From positions 173,538 through 237,537 of the forward strand of contig NZ_JAASQV010000003.1 in the NCBI RefSeq assembly GCF_011761945.1: a DNA stretch of 64,000 bases. Reading direction: 5' to 3'. The notes beneath the pieces were generated by a model. The model was not told where the DNA came from, did no database searches, and saw only the letters and a program-made list of their open reading frames with translations. This DNA is from Sphingomonas leidyi (lineage in GTDB: Bacteria > Pseudomonadota > Alphaproteobacteria > Sphingomonadales > Sphingomonadaceae). The translations under genes were made by a program, and so were the position numbers. This document shows positions 17,860 to 28,558 of the stretch, one piece after another (the first letter of the stretch is position 1; each line of letters starts with the position of its first letter).

Positions 17860-17941
17860 TTGCCCCTCATTCCAAAAAACGCCTAACTCCCGATTCAGCT
17901 TATGAATCAGTATTTTCCCCGGAAGGCAACTACGGTGTTCA

Positions 17942-18835
17942 TCATAATCCCGTCGCCGCCGGCACTCCGATCGCCGCCGGGCGGCGGATCACGAGATTGT
18001 CGGGATCGCGCATATCGAATCCCAGATTGCCGCGGCCGAGCAGGCGATAGGCGCCATCCTTCTCGGCAAAGGTCTTAAGCGCGTCCCTGGCTTCCTTCTC
18101 GCCCTCGGGCAGCTGGAGCTTCTCTCCCGTGTCGAAGATGATATCCCAGCGCCGATTGCCCACCCAGGTCGCTGCGCGGACGAGCGGCTTCAGCGCGGGC
18201 GCGCTGTCCATCAGGTCGCGCCGCACCGGCTCCTGCGCGTTCGCCCCGTCTCCGATCAACAGCGGCAGATCGGGCATCGCCTCGCGCGAGACCGGCTCCA
18301 GCGGCACGCCCATCGGATCGATCAGCATCAGCTGGCCGTGATTCTGCCAGATCGCCGCAGGCTCGCGCTCGACGATGTCGATCAGCAGCTTGTCGGGCAG
18401 GCGCCGGGAGACGCGCGCATCCTTGATCCAGGGATAGGCGAGCAGCCGGGTGCGCACATCGGCCAGGTCGACCAGCGGCATGGCACGCGCGTTCTGGTCG
18501 AGCACCTGCTGGTACACGGTCATGCGGTTCATTCGCTTGAGACCGTTGATCTGGATCGTGTCGACGCGCAGCCCCGCCTCGCCGACCGCCTGGGCAGCGC
18601 CGACGCCGATCACCTGCGGCACGCCGAACCAGGTCGCGACGGTGATCAGCCCGACCGAGAACATGGCGACGATACCCCAGGTGGCGATGCGAGTGAGCGT
18701 CGCCTGGCTCACCGGCAGCGCAGCCAGCGCCTGGTCCATCAGTCCCGGCTGCTTCTTGCGCGCGATCTGCTTGCGCTTCTGCACCGGCTTCGCCCCGCGC
18801 CGGGTGGCCGCCCGTCTGGCGGGGGGGCGGCTCAT
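17942..18835 (-). CDS. ftsQ: cell division protein FtsQ
   Basis: 297 residues. Bitopic divisome scaffold linking FtsB/FtsL and FtsW/FtsI. A basic cytoplasmic N-terminus (PARRAATRRGAKPVQKRKQ) precedes one membrane helix (about residues 51-75). The POTRA domain starts at DTIQINGLKRMNRMTVYQQV, and the FtsQ domain contains YPWIKDARVSRRLPDKLLID and EREPAAIWQ, both highly characteristic. The start ATG overlaps the ddl stop (ATGA), which argues against the longer upstream reading. Confidence 0.95.
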   Translation of the reverse strand: MSRPPARRAATRRGAKPVQKRKQIARKKQPGLMDQALAALPVSQATLTRIATWGIVAMFSVGLITVATWFGVPQVIGVGAAQAVGEAGLRVDTIQINGLKRMNRMTVYQQVLDQNARAMPLVDLADVRTRLLAYPWIKDARVSRRLPDKLLIDIVEREPAAIWQNHGQLMLIDPMGVPLEPVSREAMPDLPLLIGDGANAQEPVRRDLMDSAPALKPLVRAATWVGNRRWDIIFDTGEKLQLPEGEKEARDALKTFAEKDGAYRLLGRGNLGFDMRDPDNLVIRRPAAIGVPAATGL

Positions 18836-19767
18836 CCCGCGCAGCCCCCGCCCATCGCCTCGTCGACGATGCGCTGGCACAGCTGGGGATAGGAGATGCC
18901 GAGATGCCGCGCCTGCTCGGGTACCAGGCTGAGCGGCGTCATGCCGGGCTGGGTGTTCACTTCGAGCAGGAACAAGCCCTCGACGCCCTGGCTGTCGTCC
19001 CAGCGGAAATCGGAGCGCGAGGTGCCCTTGCAGCCCAGCAGCTTGTGCGCCTCGAGCGCGATGCGCCGGCACGCCTCGGTGATCTCGTCGGGGATCTGCG
19101 CCGGATAGACATGCTCGGTCAGCCCGTCGGTATATTTGGCGTCATAGTCGTAGAAGCCGCTCTTGGGCTTCAATTCGGTCACGCCCAGCGCTTCGCCAGC
19201 CAGCACCGCGGTGGTCAGTTCGCGGCCGCGGATGAAGGGCTCGGCGAGCAGTTCGTCGAACTCCTGCCACGGGCCCACCGCATCGGCCGAGATCGGATTG
19301 CCGTAATTGCCTTCCTTGGTGACGATGGCGACCCCCACCGAGGAACCTTCGTTCACCGGCTTGAGCACATAGGGGCGCGGCAGCGGATCGGCCTGGTGCA
19401 GTTCCCCGGTCTTCACCATGCGGCCGCCGGGCATCGGGATGCCGTGCGGCACCAGCGCCTGCTTGGTCAGCTGCTTGTCGATCGCGATCACCGAAGTGAC
19501 CAGGCCGGAATGCGTGTAGCGCACGCCCATCAGGTCGAGCATGCCCTGCACGGTGCCGTCCTCGCCGGGGGTGCCGTGCAGCGCGTTGAACACCACGTCC
19601 GGCCTCGCCTCGGCGATCTTCAGGGCGACGTCGCGATCCATGTCGATGCGCGTCACCTTGTGGCCCAGGCTCTCCAGCGCCTCCGCGATGCCCGCGCCGG
19701 ACATCAGCGAGACTTCGCGCTCGGCCGACCAGCCACCCATCAGAACCGCGACGTGCAACTTGCTCAC
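18832..19767 (-). CDS. ddl: D-alanine--D-alanine ligase
   Basis: 311 residues, GTG start. Makes the D-Ala-D-Ala dipeptide for MurF. ATP-grasp enzyme with VLMGGWSAEREVSLMSG at the N-terminus, HGTPGEDGTVQGMLD (first D-Ala binding), VLKPVNEGSSVGV (ATP-grasp Lys and loop), and the catalytic end FLLEVNTQPGMTPLSLVPEQA. Length and motifs match DdlB. The upstream gap to murB is filled by a tandem repeat (see 19798-19893), unusual in this otherwise gapless cluster. Confidence 0.97.
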   Translation of the reverse strand: MSKLHVAVLMGGWSAEREVSLMSGAGIAEALESLGHKVTRIDMDRDVALKIAEARPDVVFNALHGTPGEDGTVQGMLDLMGVRYTHSGLVTSVIAIDKQLTKQALVPHGIPMPGGRMVKTGELHQADPLPRPYVLKPVNEGSSVGVAIVTKEGNYGNPISADAVGPWQEFDELLAEPFIRGRELTTAVLAGEALGVTELKPKSGFYDYDAKYTDGLTEHVYPAQIPDEITEACRRIALEAHKLLGCKGTSRSDFRWDDSQGVEGLFLLEVNTQPGMTPLSLVPEQARHLGISYPQLCQRIVDEAMGGGCAG

Positions 19768-19797
19768 CTATTCACCCCAATGACGTCCTTGCTTGGC

Positions 19798-19893
19798 GTC
19801 GTCGGCAAACATGCCGACATGCTACTTGTCCCCGTCGTCGGCAAGCATGCCGACACGCTATTTGTCCCCGTCGTCGGCAAGCATGCCGACACG
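19798..19893. repeat. 36-bp tandem repeat, about 2.7 copies, including the murB 3' end
   Basis: Three copies with an exact period of 36 bases; each contains the hairpin GTCGGCA-4 bases-TGCCGAC (19801-19818, 19837-19854, 19873-19890). The copy at 19873 is the last codons of murB; the middle and distal copies lie past its stop codon. Read in the murB frame, they repeat [15 protein letters not shown], with the third diverged. The distal hairpin has one base change in its loop only, so the stems are kept. Confidence 0.85.
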
Positions 19894-20790
19894 CTGGATT
19901 TCCCATTCCAGCTCGACGCCCGACTGCGCCTTCACCCGGGCGCGGACTTCCTCGCCCAGCGCTTCGATGTCGGCCGAGGAAGCATTGCCCAGATTTAGCA
20001 GGAAATTGCAGTGTTTTTCGCTGACCTGCGCGTCGCCGCGACGAAGGCCCCGACAACCGGCCGCGTCGATCAGCGCCCAGGCCTTGCCGCCGTCCGGATT
20101 CTTGAAGGTCGAGCCGCCGGTGCGCGACCTAAGCGGCTGGGAAGCCTCGCGTTCCGCCGCGATCCGGTCCATCTCTGCGCCGATCTCGGCCTTGTCGCCG
20201 GGAGTCCCCTCGAACAGCGCCTCAACCACCACGGCACCGGCAGGCAGCTCCGAATGGCGATAGGTATAGCCGAGTTTGGCCGCCGGCCAGGTCTCCACCG
20301 TCCCGTTTCGAGTCACCAGCGTGACTTCGATCAGGATATTGCTGGTGTCACGGCCATAGGCGCCCGCGTTCATCCGCACCGCGCCGCCGATCGTGCCCGG
20401 AATCCCGCGCAGGAATTCGAGGCCCGCAATGCCCGCATCGCGCGCGGCGCTCGCCACGGTGATCCCCATCGCGGCCCCGCCCGCGCGCACGCGCCGGGAA
20501 CCTTCCTTGATGCCCGGTTCGATGGTCACTTTCGCCATCGCCTTGGGCAGCCGCACCACCACGCCCGGCACGCCGCCGTCGCGCACGATCAGGTTCGAGC
20601 CAACCCCGACCGGCAGCACCGGCACTTCCGGATCGAGCGCGGCCAGGAATGCCGCAAGGCCCTGCACGTCATCGGGGCGCACCAGCCATTCGGCCGGGCC
20701 GCCGGTGCGAAACCAGATGAAGTCGGCAAGGCTGCCCTGATGCTCCACCGTGCCGCGCAGCGGAGGCAGCGCGGTGCAGACTGCGCTCAC
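19858..20790 (-). CDS. murB: UDP-N-acetylenolpyruvoylglucosamine reductase
   Basis: 310 residues from the chosen GTG, which overlaps the preceding stop as GTGA and follows GGGGGTGGA; in-frame ATG at 20814 and GTG at 20823 are alternatives. FAD-dependent reduction of enolpyruvyl-UDP-GlcNAc. [14 protein letters not shown] opens the FAD domain, [18 protein letters not shown] binds [23 protein letters not shown] is the most conserved segment, YRHSELPAG contains the Tyr/Arg substrate contacts, and [17 protein letters not shown] is the catalytic Ser region. The C-terminal 11 residues lie in a tandemly duplicated 36-bp unit. Confidence 0.96.
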   Translation of the reverse strand: MSAVCTALPPLRGTVEHQGSLADFIWFRTGGPAEWLVRPDDVQGLAAFLAALDPEVPVLPVGVGSNLIVRDGGVPGVVVRLPKAMAKVTIEPGIKEGSRRVRAGGAAMGITVASAARDAGIAGLEFLRGIPGTIGGAVRMNAGAYGRDTSNILIEVTLVTRNGTVETWPAAKLGYTYRHSELPAGAVVVEALFEGTPGDKAEIGAEMDRIAAEREASQPLRSRTGGSTFKNPDGGKAWALIDAAGCRGLRRGDAQVSEKHCNFLLNLGNASSADIEALGEEVRARVKAQSGVELEWEIQRVGMLADDGDK

Positions 20791-20981
20791 TTCCACCCCC
20801 ACATGCTCGACCATTGCCTCCACGCCGCGAGATTGGCCTCGGCCGCCCTCTGCCCGGCCTGCTGCAGCTTCATAACGTCGCGCCCGGCATCCAGCATCTT
20901 CTGCGCGGCAGCCATCTGCGCCTGCTGTGCCTGGATCAGGTCGCGCTGCATCTCGATGCCCAGGGTCAGCCAGTCCTTCAT
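20787..20981 (-). CDS. 64-residue predicted coiled-coil protein inside the mur cluster
   Basis: [20 protein letters not shown] begins an almost wholly helical protein rich in Gln, Ala and Met ([20 protein letters not shown]), ending [11 protein letters not shown]. No signal peptide or membrane helix; an amphipathic helix or coiled coil is likely. Its ATG overlaps the murC stop (ATGA) and its stop overlaps the likely murB start (GTGA), so it is fully embedded in the operon and translationally coupled. I do not recognise the family. The position suggests a conserved small partner of cell-wall synthesis in this group, but that is inference. Confidence 0.7.
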   Translation of the reverse strand: MKDWLTLGIEMQRDLIQAQQAQMAAAQKMLDAGRDVMKLQQAGQRAAEANLAAWRQWSSMWGWK

Positions 20982-22390
20982 GCGACTGCCTTTGCTTCCT
21001 CGATCGCGCCCGCCAGGTTCGCGGCCCATTTGGTGATGTCGCCCGCGCCCAGGCAGATGACCATGTCCTTTGGCTGGATCACCCCGGCGAGCGCGCGCGC
21101 CAACGCGTCCTCGCTCTCGATCGCGCCCACCGCGCGATGCCCGCGGCGCTGGACGTTCTCCACCAGGGCCTCCGCGCTCACGCCCTCGAGCGGCAGTTCG
21201 CCCGCCGCATAGACCGGCGTGACATAGACCATGTCGGCATCGTTGAACGCCTGGGCGAACTCGTCCATCAAATTCTTCAGGCGCGTGAAACGATGCGGCT
21301 GGACGACTGCGATCACCCTGCCCTCGGCGCTCTCGCGCGCAGCGGCCAGCACCGCGCGGATCTCGACCGGATGATGGCCGTAATCGTCGATGATCGTCAC
21401 GCCGCCGGTCTCGCCGACCTTGGTGAAGCGCCGCTTGACCCCGCCGAACTTGGCGAAGCCCTGCTGGATCGTCGCATCGGGAATGCCCAGCTCGAGCGCT
21501 ACGCCGATCGCGGCGAGCGCGTTCTGGACATTGTGGCGGCCCGGCATCGGCAGTTCGATGCCCTCGATCGAGCGGGTGGTGCCGTCGCGGTGGCGGATGA
21601 TCGCCTCGAAGCGGTTGCCGCCATGATGCGGCACCACGTTGACGCCGCGCACATCCGCGCTGGCGGCAAAGCCATAGGTCACGATCCGGCGATCGCGCAC
21701 GCGCGGGATGATCGCCTGCACTTCGGGATGGTCGAGGCACAGCAGCGCGGCGCCGTAGAAGGGCACATTCTCGACGAACTCGACGAACGCGTCCTTCACC
21801 GCGTCGAACGAGCCGTAATGGTCGAGATGCTCGGGATCGATATTGGTGACGATGGCATAGGTGCCGTCGAGACGCAGGAAGCTGCCGTCGCTCTCGTCGG
21901 CCTCGACCACCATCCACTCGCTGTCGCCCAGGCGCGCGTTCGAGCCATATTGGTTGATGATGCCGCCGTTGATCACGGTCGGGTCCACCCCGCCCGCGTC
22001 GAGCAGGGCCGCGACCATCGAGGTCGTGGTCGTCTTGCCGTGGGTGCCCGCCACCGCGACGGTGGACTTCAGGCGCATCAGCTCGGCGAGCATCTCGGCG
22101 CGGCGTACCACGGGAACGCGACGCTGATAGGCCGCCTCGACCTCGGGATTGGTACGCACGATCGCGGTGGAGACCACCACCACGGCCGCGTCGCCCAGAT
22201 TCTCGGCATCATGGCCGATCGTCACCGGAATGCCGCGGCTGCGCAGCCCCTGCACGACATAGCCTTCGGCCACGTCCGAACCCTGCACCTTGTAGCCCAG
22301 ATTGTGCATCACCTCGGCGATGCCGGACATGCCGATGCCGCCGATGCCGACGAAATGGATGATGCCGATGTCGGTTGCGACGCCCTTCAT
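20978..22390 (-). CDS. murC: UDP-N-acetylmuramate--L-alanine ligase
   Basis: 470 residues. Adds L-Ala to UDP-MurNAc. [20 protein letters not shown] is the N-terminal UDP-binding Rossmann motif, [19 protein letters not shown] the ATP P-loop, [14 protein letters not shown] the MurC signature, [12 protein letters not shown] the metal/phosphate segment, and [18 protein letters not shown] the C-terminal domain motif. Complete and of usual length. The following small gene starts within its stop codon. Confidence 0.98.
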   Translation of the reverse strand: MKGVATDIGIIHFVGIGGIGMSGIAEVMHNLGYKVQGSDVAEGYVVQGLRSRGIPVTIGHDAENLGDAAVVVVSTAIVRTNPEVEAAYQRRVPVVRRAEMLAELMRLKSTVAVAGTHGKTTTTSMVAALLDAGGVDPTVINGGIINQYGSNARLGDSEWMVVEADESDGSFLRLDGTYAIVTNIDPEHLDHYGSFDAVKDAFVEFVENVPFYGAALLCLDHPEVQAIIPRVRDRRIVTYGFAASADVRGVNVVPHHGGNRFEAIIRHRDGTTRSIEGIELPMPGRHNVQNALAAIGVALELGIPDATIQQGFAKFGGVKRRFTKVGETGGVTIIDDYGHHPVEIRAVLAAARESAEGRVIAVVQPHRFTRLKNLMDEFAQAFNDADMVYVTPVYAAGELPLEGVSAEALVENVQRRGHRAVGAIESEDALARALAGVIQPKDMVICLGAGDITKWAANLAGAIEEAKAVA

Positions 22391-22403
22391 GCGCCAAACT
22401 CAC

Positions 22404-23555
22404 TCATGCGAACGCTGGCCTTCCCTGCATTGCCGCACGGCGGATCCCGATCGGGGCCTCCGGCGCGTGGATGGATTCGACGAGATCGGCGAGGTCGCGC
22501 GTGGCGTTGGGGCGGCCCACGCTGCGCGCCCGCGCCGCGGCATTCTCGAGCCCGACCGTGTCGAGCCCGAGCTTCTGGATCTGCTTGGCGAGTTCCGCCG
22601 CGGTGAAGGCGCGCTGCGGGATGGTCCGCGCGCCGCCGGCCGCAGTGATCTCGCGGGCATTGGCGGTCTGGTGATCGTCGGTGGCGCTGGGCAGCGGCAC
22701 CAGGATCGCCGGGCGGCCCGCCGCGGTAAGCTCGGCAATGGTCGAGGCACCCGCGCGCGCGATCACGATGTGCGACCAGGCCAGTACATCGGCCATGTCG
22801 GTGATATAGGTGGAGACATCGGCCGGGATGCCGTGATTCTGATATTTCGCCCGCACCGTCTCGATATCCTCGACACGCGCCTGGTGCGTCACCTGCAGGC
22901 GCCGGCGGAAATGCACCGGGAGCAGCGCCAGCCCGTCCGGCACCACCTGGCTCAGCACGGTCGCCCCCTGGCTGCCGCCGGTGACGAGTACGCGGAAGAT
23001 GCCGTCTTCCTCGAGCAGCGGATAGGGGCGGTTGCGCAGGTTCAGCACCGCCTCGCGCACCGGGTTGCCGACGAGATGGATCCTGACCTGCCAGCCGGGC
23101 TTCACCCGGTCGACCTGGTCATAGGAAGTGGCGATGGCATCCACGCGCCCCGCGACGAAGCGGTTGACTCGCCCGAGCACGGCATTCTGCTCGTGGATCA
23201 CCGTCGGCACGCCCGCACGGAATGCCGCGAGCAGGGCGGGCAGCGCCGGATAGCCGCCGAACCCGATTACCGCGGCAGGCTGGATCTCCTTGTAGAGCCG
23301 AAACGCCATCGAGCGACCCGCCATGATCCTGCTCGCCGCGCGCAGATAGCCGAGGGGCCCGCCGCCCAGCCGGCCCGCGGGCAGGACGTGCGTCTCGACG
23401 CCCTCGAACAGCCCCGGGAAGCGCACGCCGCGATCGTCGCTCACCAGCGCGACATGGTGGCCCCGCTCGGCCAGTTCCGCCGCCAGCGCCGCCGCAGGCA
23501 CCATGTGCCCGCCGGTGCCGCCGGCTGCGAGGACATAGCTTCGGGACTGAGTCAT
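22404..23555 (-). CDS. murG: undecaprenyldiphospho-muramoylpentapeptide beta-N-acetylglucosaminyltransferase
   Basis: 383 residues. Converts lipid I to lipid II at the inner face of the membrane. GT-B glycosyltransferase with VLAAGGTGGHMVPAAALAAE (G-loop 1), VIGFGGYPALPALLAA (G-loop 2), IHEQNAVLGRVNR, LVTGGSQGATVLSQVVPDGL (G-loop 3) and ARAGASTIAELTAAGRPAIL with PLPSATDDHQTANA for UDP-GlcNAc. The start ATG overlaps the ftsW stop (ATGA); a longer open frame upstream is the shadow of ftsW. Confidence 0.98.
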   Translation of the reverse strand: MTQSRSYVLAAGGTGGHMVPAAALAAELAERGHHVALVSDDRGVRFPGLFEGVETHVLPAGRLGGGPLGYLRAASRIMAGRSMAFRLYKEIQPAAVIGFGGYPALPALLAAFRAGVPTVIHEQNAVLGRVNRFVAGRVDAIATSYDQVDRVKPGWQVRIHLVGNPVREAVLNLRNRPYPLLEEDGIFRVLVTGGSQGATVLSQVVPDGLALLPVHFRRRLQVTHQARVEDIETVRAKYQNHGIPADVSTYITDMADVLAWSHIVIARAGASTIAELTAAGRPAILVPLPSATDDHQTANAREITAAGGARTIPQRAFTAAELAKQIQKLGLDTVGLENAAARARSVGRPNATRDLADLVESIHAPEAPIGIRRAAMQGRPAFA

Positions 23556-24784
23556 GCGTTCGTGCTCCAGCGGCCGGTATAGGGCGAGCGTTTCAGATAC
23601 GGGTTTCGGCGCGTGAAGGCGAGCAGCAACCCATAGCCGATGGCCAATGCGATCATCGACGACCCGCCATAGGAAATGAAGGGGAGCGTCATGCCCTTGG
23701 ACGGGGCGATGCCGGTGTTCACCGCCATGTTGATCAGCGACTGCACGCCGAACTGCGCGGCCAGGCCGGCGGCCGCGAGCAGGCGGAAGGCGTCCTCCTC
23801 GTCCAGCAGCTTCATCAGCACGCGGATCACGATGGCCAGATAGAGGGTGGCGATCACCGCACAGGCGATCAGCCCGAACTCCTCGCCGATCACCGAGAAG
23901 ATATAGTCGGTATGCCCCTCGGGAAGCTTGAACTTCATCATGCCGTTGCCCGGCCCCCGCCCGAGCAGGCCGCCCGCGGTGAGCGTCTCGTGCGCCATCT
24001 CCACCTGGTAGCGCTCGGCGAGCGCGGCGTCCTTGGTGGGAAACAGGAAATTGTCGATGCGGGTGCGGGCGGTGCCGTAGAACAGATAGGCCGCGAACAC
24101 ACCCGCCACTGCCGTGCCGAACAGGCCGGCGATGGCGGCGGGCGAGATGCCCGAGATCATCAGCAGGATGATCCACACGCTGCCGAACACGATCGTCTGG
24201 CCGAAATCGGGCTGGAGCATCAGCAGCACGCCGATCAGCGCAGTGAGCGCGCCGGTGACGAACAGCACCGGCAACTGCGGATCCTTGGCGCGGAAGCTGA
24301 GCATCCAGGCGGTGGAGACGATGAACAGCGGCTTGAGGAACTCGGAGGGCTGGAACTCGGCCAGCCCGACTCCGATCCAGCGCTTGGCGCCGTTCACTTC
24401 GTGCCCGATCACCGGCACCAGTGCCAGGCAGACCAGGAATATCCCCGCTCCGATCAGCGCCAGCCGCCGCGCCACCGTGACCGGCAGCATCGAGACCGCG
24501 ATCAATACGGGCACGCTGATGCACACCCAGATCAGCTGGCGCCAGAAATAATACATCGGCGCCATGATGTGCGTGGCGTCGGAATAGCGGCGCGCCGTGG
24601 CGGGCGACGCGGCGGCGACCGCCACCAGCCCGATCGCGATCAGCAGAAGCGCCAGCGTGAGCAGCACGCGATCGACTTCCCAGAACCACATGCCGGCGCG
24701 CGTCTTGCTCGCACGGCCGAGCTGTTGCTGGACGCGACGGCGGACCTCGCTTCCAGCTTCCGGCACTTCCACGGTTTCGTTCAT
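23552..24784 (-). CDS. ftsW: SEDS glycosyltransferase FtsW
   Basis: 410 residues with about ten membrane helices. Polymerises lipid II at the septum together with FtsI. Family motifs: HEVNGAKRWIGVGLAEFQPS (conserved Lys/Arg/Trp loop), MLQPDFGQTIVFGSVW with the catalytic Asp, ERYQVEMAHETLTAGGLLGR, GHTDYIFSVIGEEFGLI and TLPFISYGGSSMIALAIGYG. A 35-residue cytoplasmic N-terminus rich in Arg precedes helix 1. The start overlaps the murD stop (ATGA). Confidence 0.97.
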   Translation of the reverse strand: MNETVEVPEAGSEVRRRVQQQLGRASKTRAGMWFWEVDRVLLTLALLLIAIGLVAVAAASPATARRYSDATHIMAPMYYFWRQLIWVCISVPVLIAVSMLPVTVARRLALIGAGIFLVCLALVPVIGHEVNGAKRWIGVGLAEFQPSEFLKPLFIVSTAWMLSFRAKDPQLPVLFVTGALTALIGVLLMLQPDFGQTIVFGSVWIILLMISGISPAAIAGLFGTAVAGVFAAYLFYGTARTRIDNFLFPTKDAALAERYQVEMAHETLTAGGLLGRGPGNGMMKFKLPEGHTDYIFSVIGEEFGLIACAVIATLYLAIVIRVLMKLLDEEDAFRLLAAAGLAAQFGVQSLINMAVNTGIAPSKGMTLPFISYGGSSMIALAIGYGLLLAFTRRNPYLKRSPYTGRWSTNA

Positions 24785-26118
24785 CCCAGTGCCTCCACCG
24801 CGTCGCGAAAGGCCTGGCCCCGGGCTTCGTAATCCTTGAACTGGTCGAACGACGCGCAGGCGGGCGACAGCAGCACCGTCTCCCCCGGATGCGCCTGTGC
24901 CGCCGCGCTCCGCACCGCGGCCTCGAGCGTGCCCGATCGCTCGACCGGCATCTCGCCTTCGAGCAGCTGCGCGAACATCTCGCCCGCCTCTCCGATCGTA
25001 TAGGCCTTCACCACATGGGGGAAACCCGGGCGGCAAGCGTCGAGATCGCCGGTCTTGGCCTTGCCGCCCAGGATCCAGTGGATCTTCGGATAGGCCGAGA
25101 GCGCCGGTGCGGTGGAGTCGGCGTTGGTCGCCTTGCTGTCGTTGACGAACAGCACGCCGTGCCTGGTCGCAACCCGCTCCATCCGGTGCGGCAGGCCGGG
25201 GAAGCTCTCCAGCCCCCGGTCGATCGCTTCGCGGACGATGCCGAGCGCCTGGCACGCAGCGATGGCGGCAAGTGCGTTCTGCGCGTTGTGCGGTCCCTGC
25301 AGCGCCGGCCAGCGCGACTGATCCAGGCAGGCGCCGGGGGCGATCCTGGTGAGGTCCTCGCTACGGCCCGCGGCCGCCAACTGGGCCGCGATCCCGGCCG
25401 AAGGCGCATCCCCGATGCCGATCACCGCGGCGTGGCCGGGCTTCTGCATCGCGAACAGCCGCGCCTTGGAGGCGGCATAGGCGTCGAAATCCGCATAGCG
25501 GTCGAGATGGTCGGGCGTGATGTTGAGCAGCACCGCCACGTCGCAGTCGAGGCTGTGGGTCAAGTCGATCTGGTAGCTCGACAGCTCGAGGACATAGACC
25601 CCGCCTTCGGGCAGCGGGTCCTGCCCCAGGATCGGCAATCCGATATTGCCGCCGAGCCGCGCCGGGATGCCGGCGGTCTCGAGGATGTGGTGGATCAGCG
25701 CCGTGGTGGTCGACTTGCCGTTGGTGCCGGTGATGCCGACCACACGGTGCGCGGGCATCTCGGCACGCGCCTCGGCGAACAGCTCGATGTCGCCGATGAT
25801 CGGGACGCCATATTTCGCCGCCTTGTCGGCGACCGGATGCCGATTGAGCGGTACGCCCGGCGAAACCACGACGGCGTCGAAACCGGTCAGATCGATCGGG
25901 AGCTTCACCCAGTCCTTGGTCGAAAAACCCGGTTCGTTCTCAAGCGCCTGCCGATCGGCCTTGAGCTGATACCAGAGGTCGCGATGCGTCGCCTCATTGT
26001 CATCCCAGCCCAGCACTTTCGCGCCGCTCGCCACCAGCGCGCGCACCGTCGCCGCGCCGGAGCGCGCCAGCCCGAGCACCGCATAGCGTTTGCCGCGCCA
26101 GGCCGTGCTCGTGATCAC
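24781..26118 (-). CDS. murD: UDP-N-acetylmuramoylalanine--D-glutamate ligase
   Basis: 445 residues, GTG start overlapping the mraY stop (GTGA). Adds D-Glu. [20 protein letters not shown] is the N-terminal Rossmann fold, [20 protein letters not shown] the P-loop, [15 protein letters not shown] and [20 protein letters not shown] are the central-domain motifs (Lys carbamylation expected), and [20 protein letters not shown] with LGGKAKTGD is the C-terminal domain. Complete. Confidence 0.98.
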   Translation of the reverse strand: MITSTAWRGKRYAVLGLARSGAATVRALVASGAKVLGWDDNEATHRDLWYQLKADRQALENEPGFSTKDWVKLPIDLTGFDAVVVSPGVPLNRHPVADKAAKYGVPIIGDIELFAEARAEMPAHRVVGITGTNGKSTTTALIHHILETAGIPARLGGNIGLPILGQDPLPEGGVYVLELSSYQIDLTHSLDCDVAVLLNITPDHLDRYADFDAYAASKARLFAMQKPGHAAVIGIGDAPSAGIAAQLAAAGRSEDLTRIAPGACLDQSRWPALQGPHNAQNALAAIAACQALGIVREAIDRGLESFPGLPHRMERVATRHGVLFVNDSKATNADSTAPALSAYPKIHWILGGKAKTGDLDACRPGFPHVVKAYTIGEAGEMFAQLLEGEMPVERSGTLEAAVRSAAAQAHPGETVLLSPACASFDQFKDYEARGQAFRDAVEALG

Positions 26119-27184
26119 CGCAGCTTGAGCGTCGCCAGCCCCGCCAGCGCCAGCACGAAGGCGATGATCCAGAAGCGGATCACCACCGTCGGCTCCGACC
26201 AGCCGAGCTGCTCGAAATGATGGTGGATCGGCGCCATCTTGAAGACGCGCTTGCCCGTGCGCTTGAAGAAGAACACCTGGATGATGACGCTCAGCGCTTC
26301 CATCACGAACAGGCCGCCGATGATGCCGAGCACCAGCTCATGGTGCGTGGTGACGGCGATCGTGCCGAGCGCGCCGCCGAGCGCGAGGCTGCCGGTATCG
26401 CCCATGAACACCGCCGCCGGCGGCGCATTGAACCACAGGAAGGCGAGCCCCGCCCCCACCATCGCGCCGCAGAAGATCGCCAGGTCGCCCGCGCCCGGCA
26501 CGTGCGGGATGCCCAGATACACCGCATAGATCTTGTTGCCGGCCAGATAGGCGATCAGCATGAAGGCCATGCTGGCGATCACCACCGGCATGGTCGCGAG
26601 CCCGTCGAGCCCGTCGGTGAGGTTCACCGCATTGCCGAACGCGACGATCACGAAGGCGGCGAAGGCGATGTAGAACCAGCCGATGTCCGGGTGGATCCAG
26701 CTGAAGAAGGGTACGTAGAGCTGGGTGCCGTTCTGCGAGCAGATGATCCAGGCGGCGACGCCTGCGATCAGGAACTCGCCCAGCAGCCGCACCTTGCCCG
26801 ATACGCCGGCGGTCTTCTGTTTCCGCACCTTGTCGTAATCGTCGAGGAAGCCGATCATCCCGAAGCCGAAGGTGACGAACATGCACGCCCAGACATAGGG
26901 GTTGCGCAGGTCCATCCACAGCAGCAGCGAGAGCATCAGGCTGGTCAGGATCATCAGCCCGCCCATCGTCGGCGTGCCGCGCTTGGCAAGGTGGCTCTGC
27001 GGCCCGTCGTCGCGGATCGGCTGCCCCTTGCCCTGGCGGATGCGCAGCCAGCCGATGAACCTCGGCCCGATCACCAGCCCGATCAGCAGCGCCGTCGCCA
27101 CCGCGCCGCCGGTGCGGAAGGAGAGATAGCGGAAGAGGTTGAAGACGCCGGGAAAGCCCAGCAGATCCGCGATCCAGTACAACA

Positions 27185-27185
<1 letters not shown>
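26115..27185 (-). CDS. mraY: phospho-N-acetylmuramoyl-pentapeptide transferase
   Basis: 356 residues with about ten helices. Makes lipid I from UDP-MurNAc-pentapeptide and undecaprenyl phosphate. [34 protein letters not shown] (the Asp-Asp Mg site), [19 protein letters not shown] (catalytic Asp) and the cytoplasmic HHHFEQLGW histidine motif are all intact. The ATG shares one base with the murF stop (TGATG). Confidence 0.98.

Positions 27186-28554
<1,369 letters not shown>

Positions 28555-28558
<4 letters not shown>

Noticed and set aside
19798..19893. The three hairpin repeats as a short CRISPR array
   Set aside because: No unique spacers: the whole 36-base unit is repeated and it is part of murB coding sequence.
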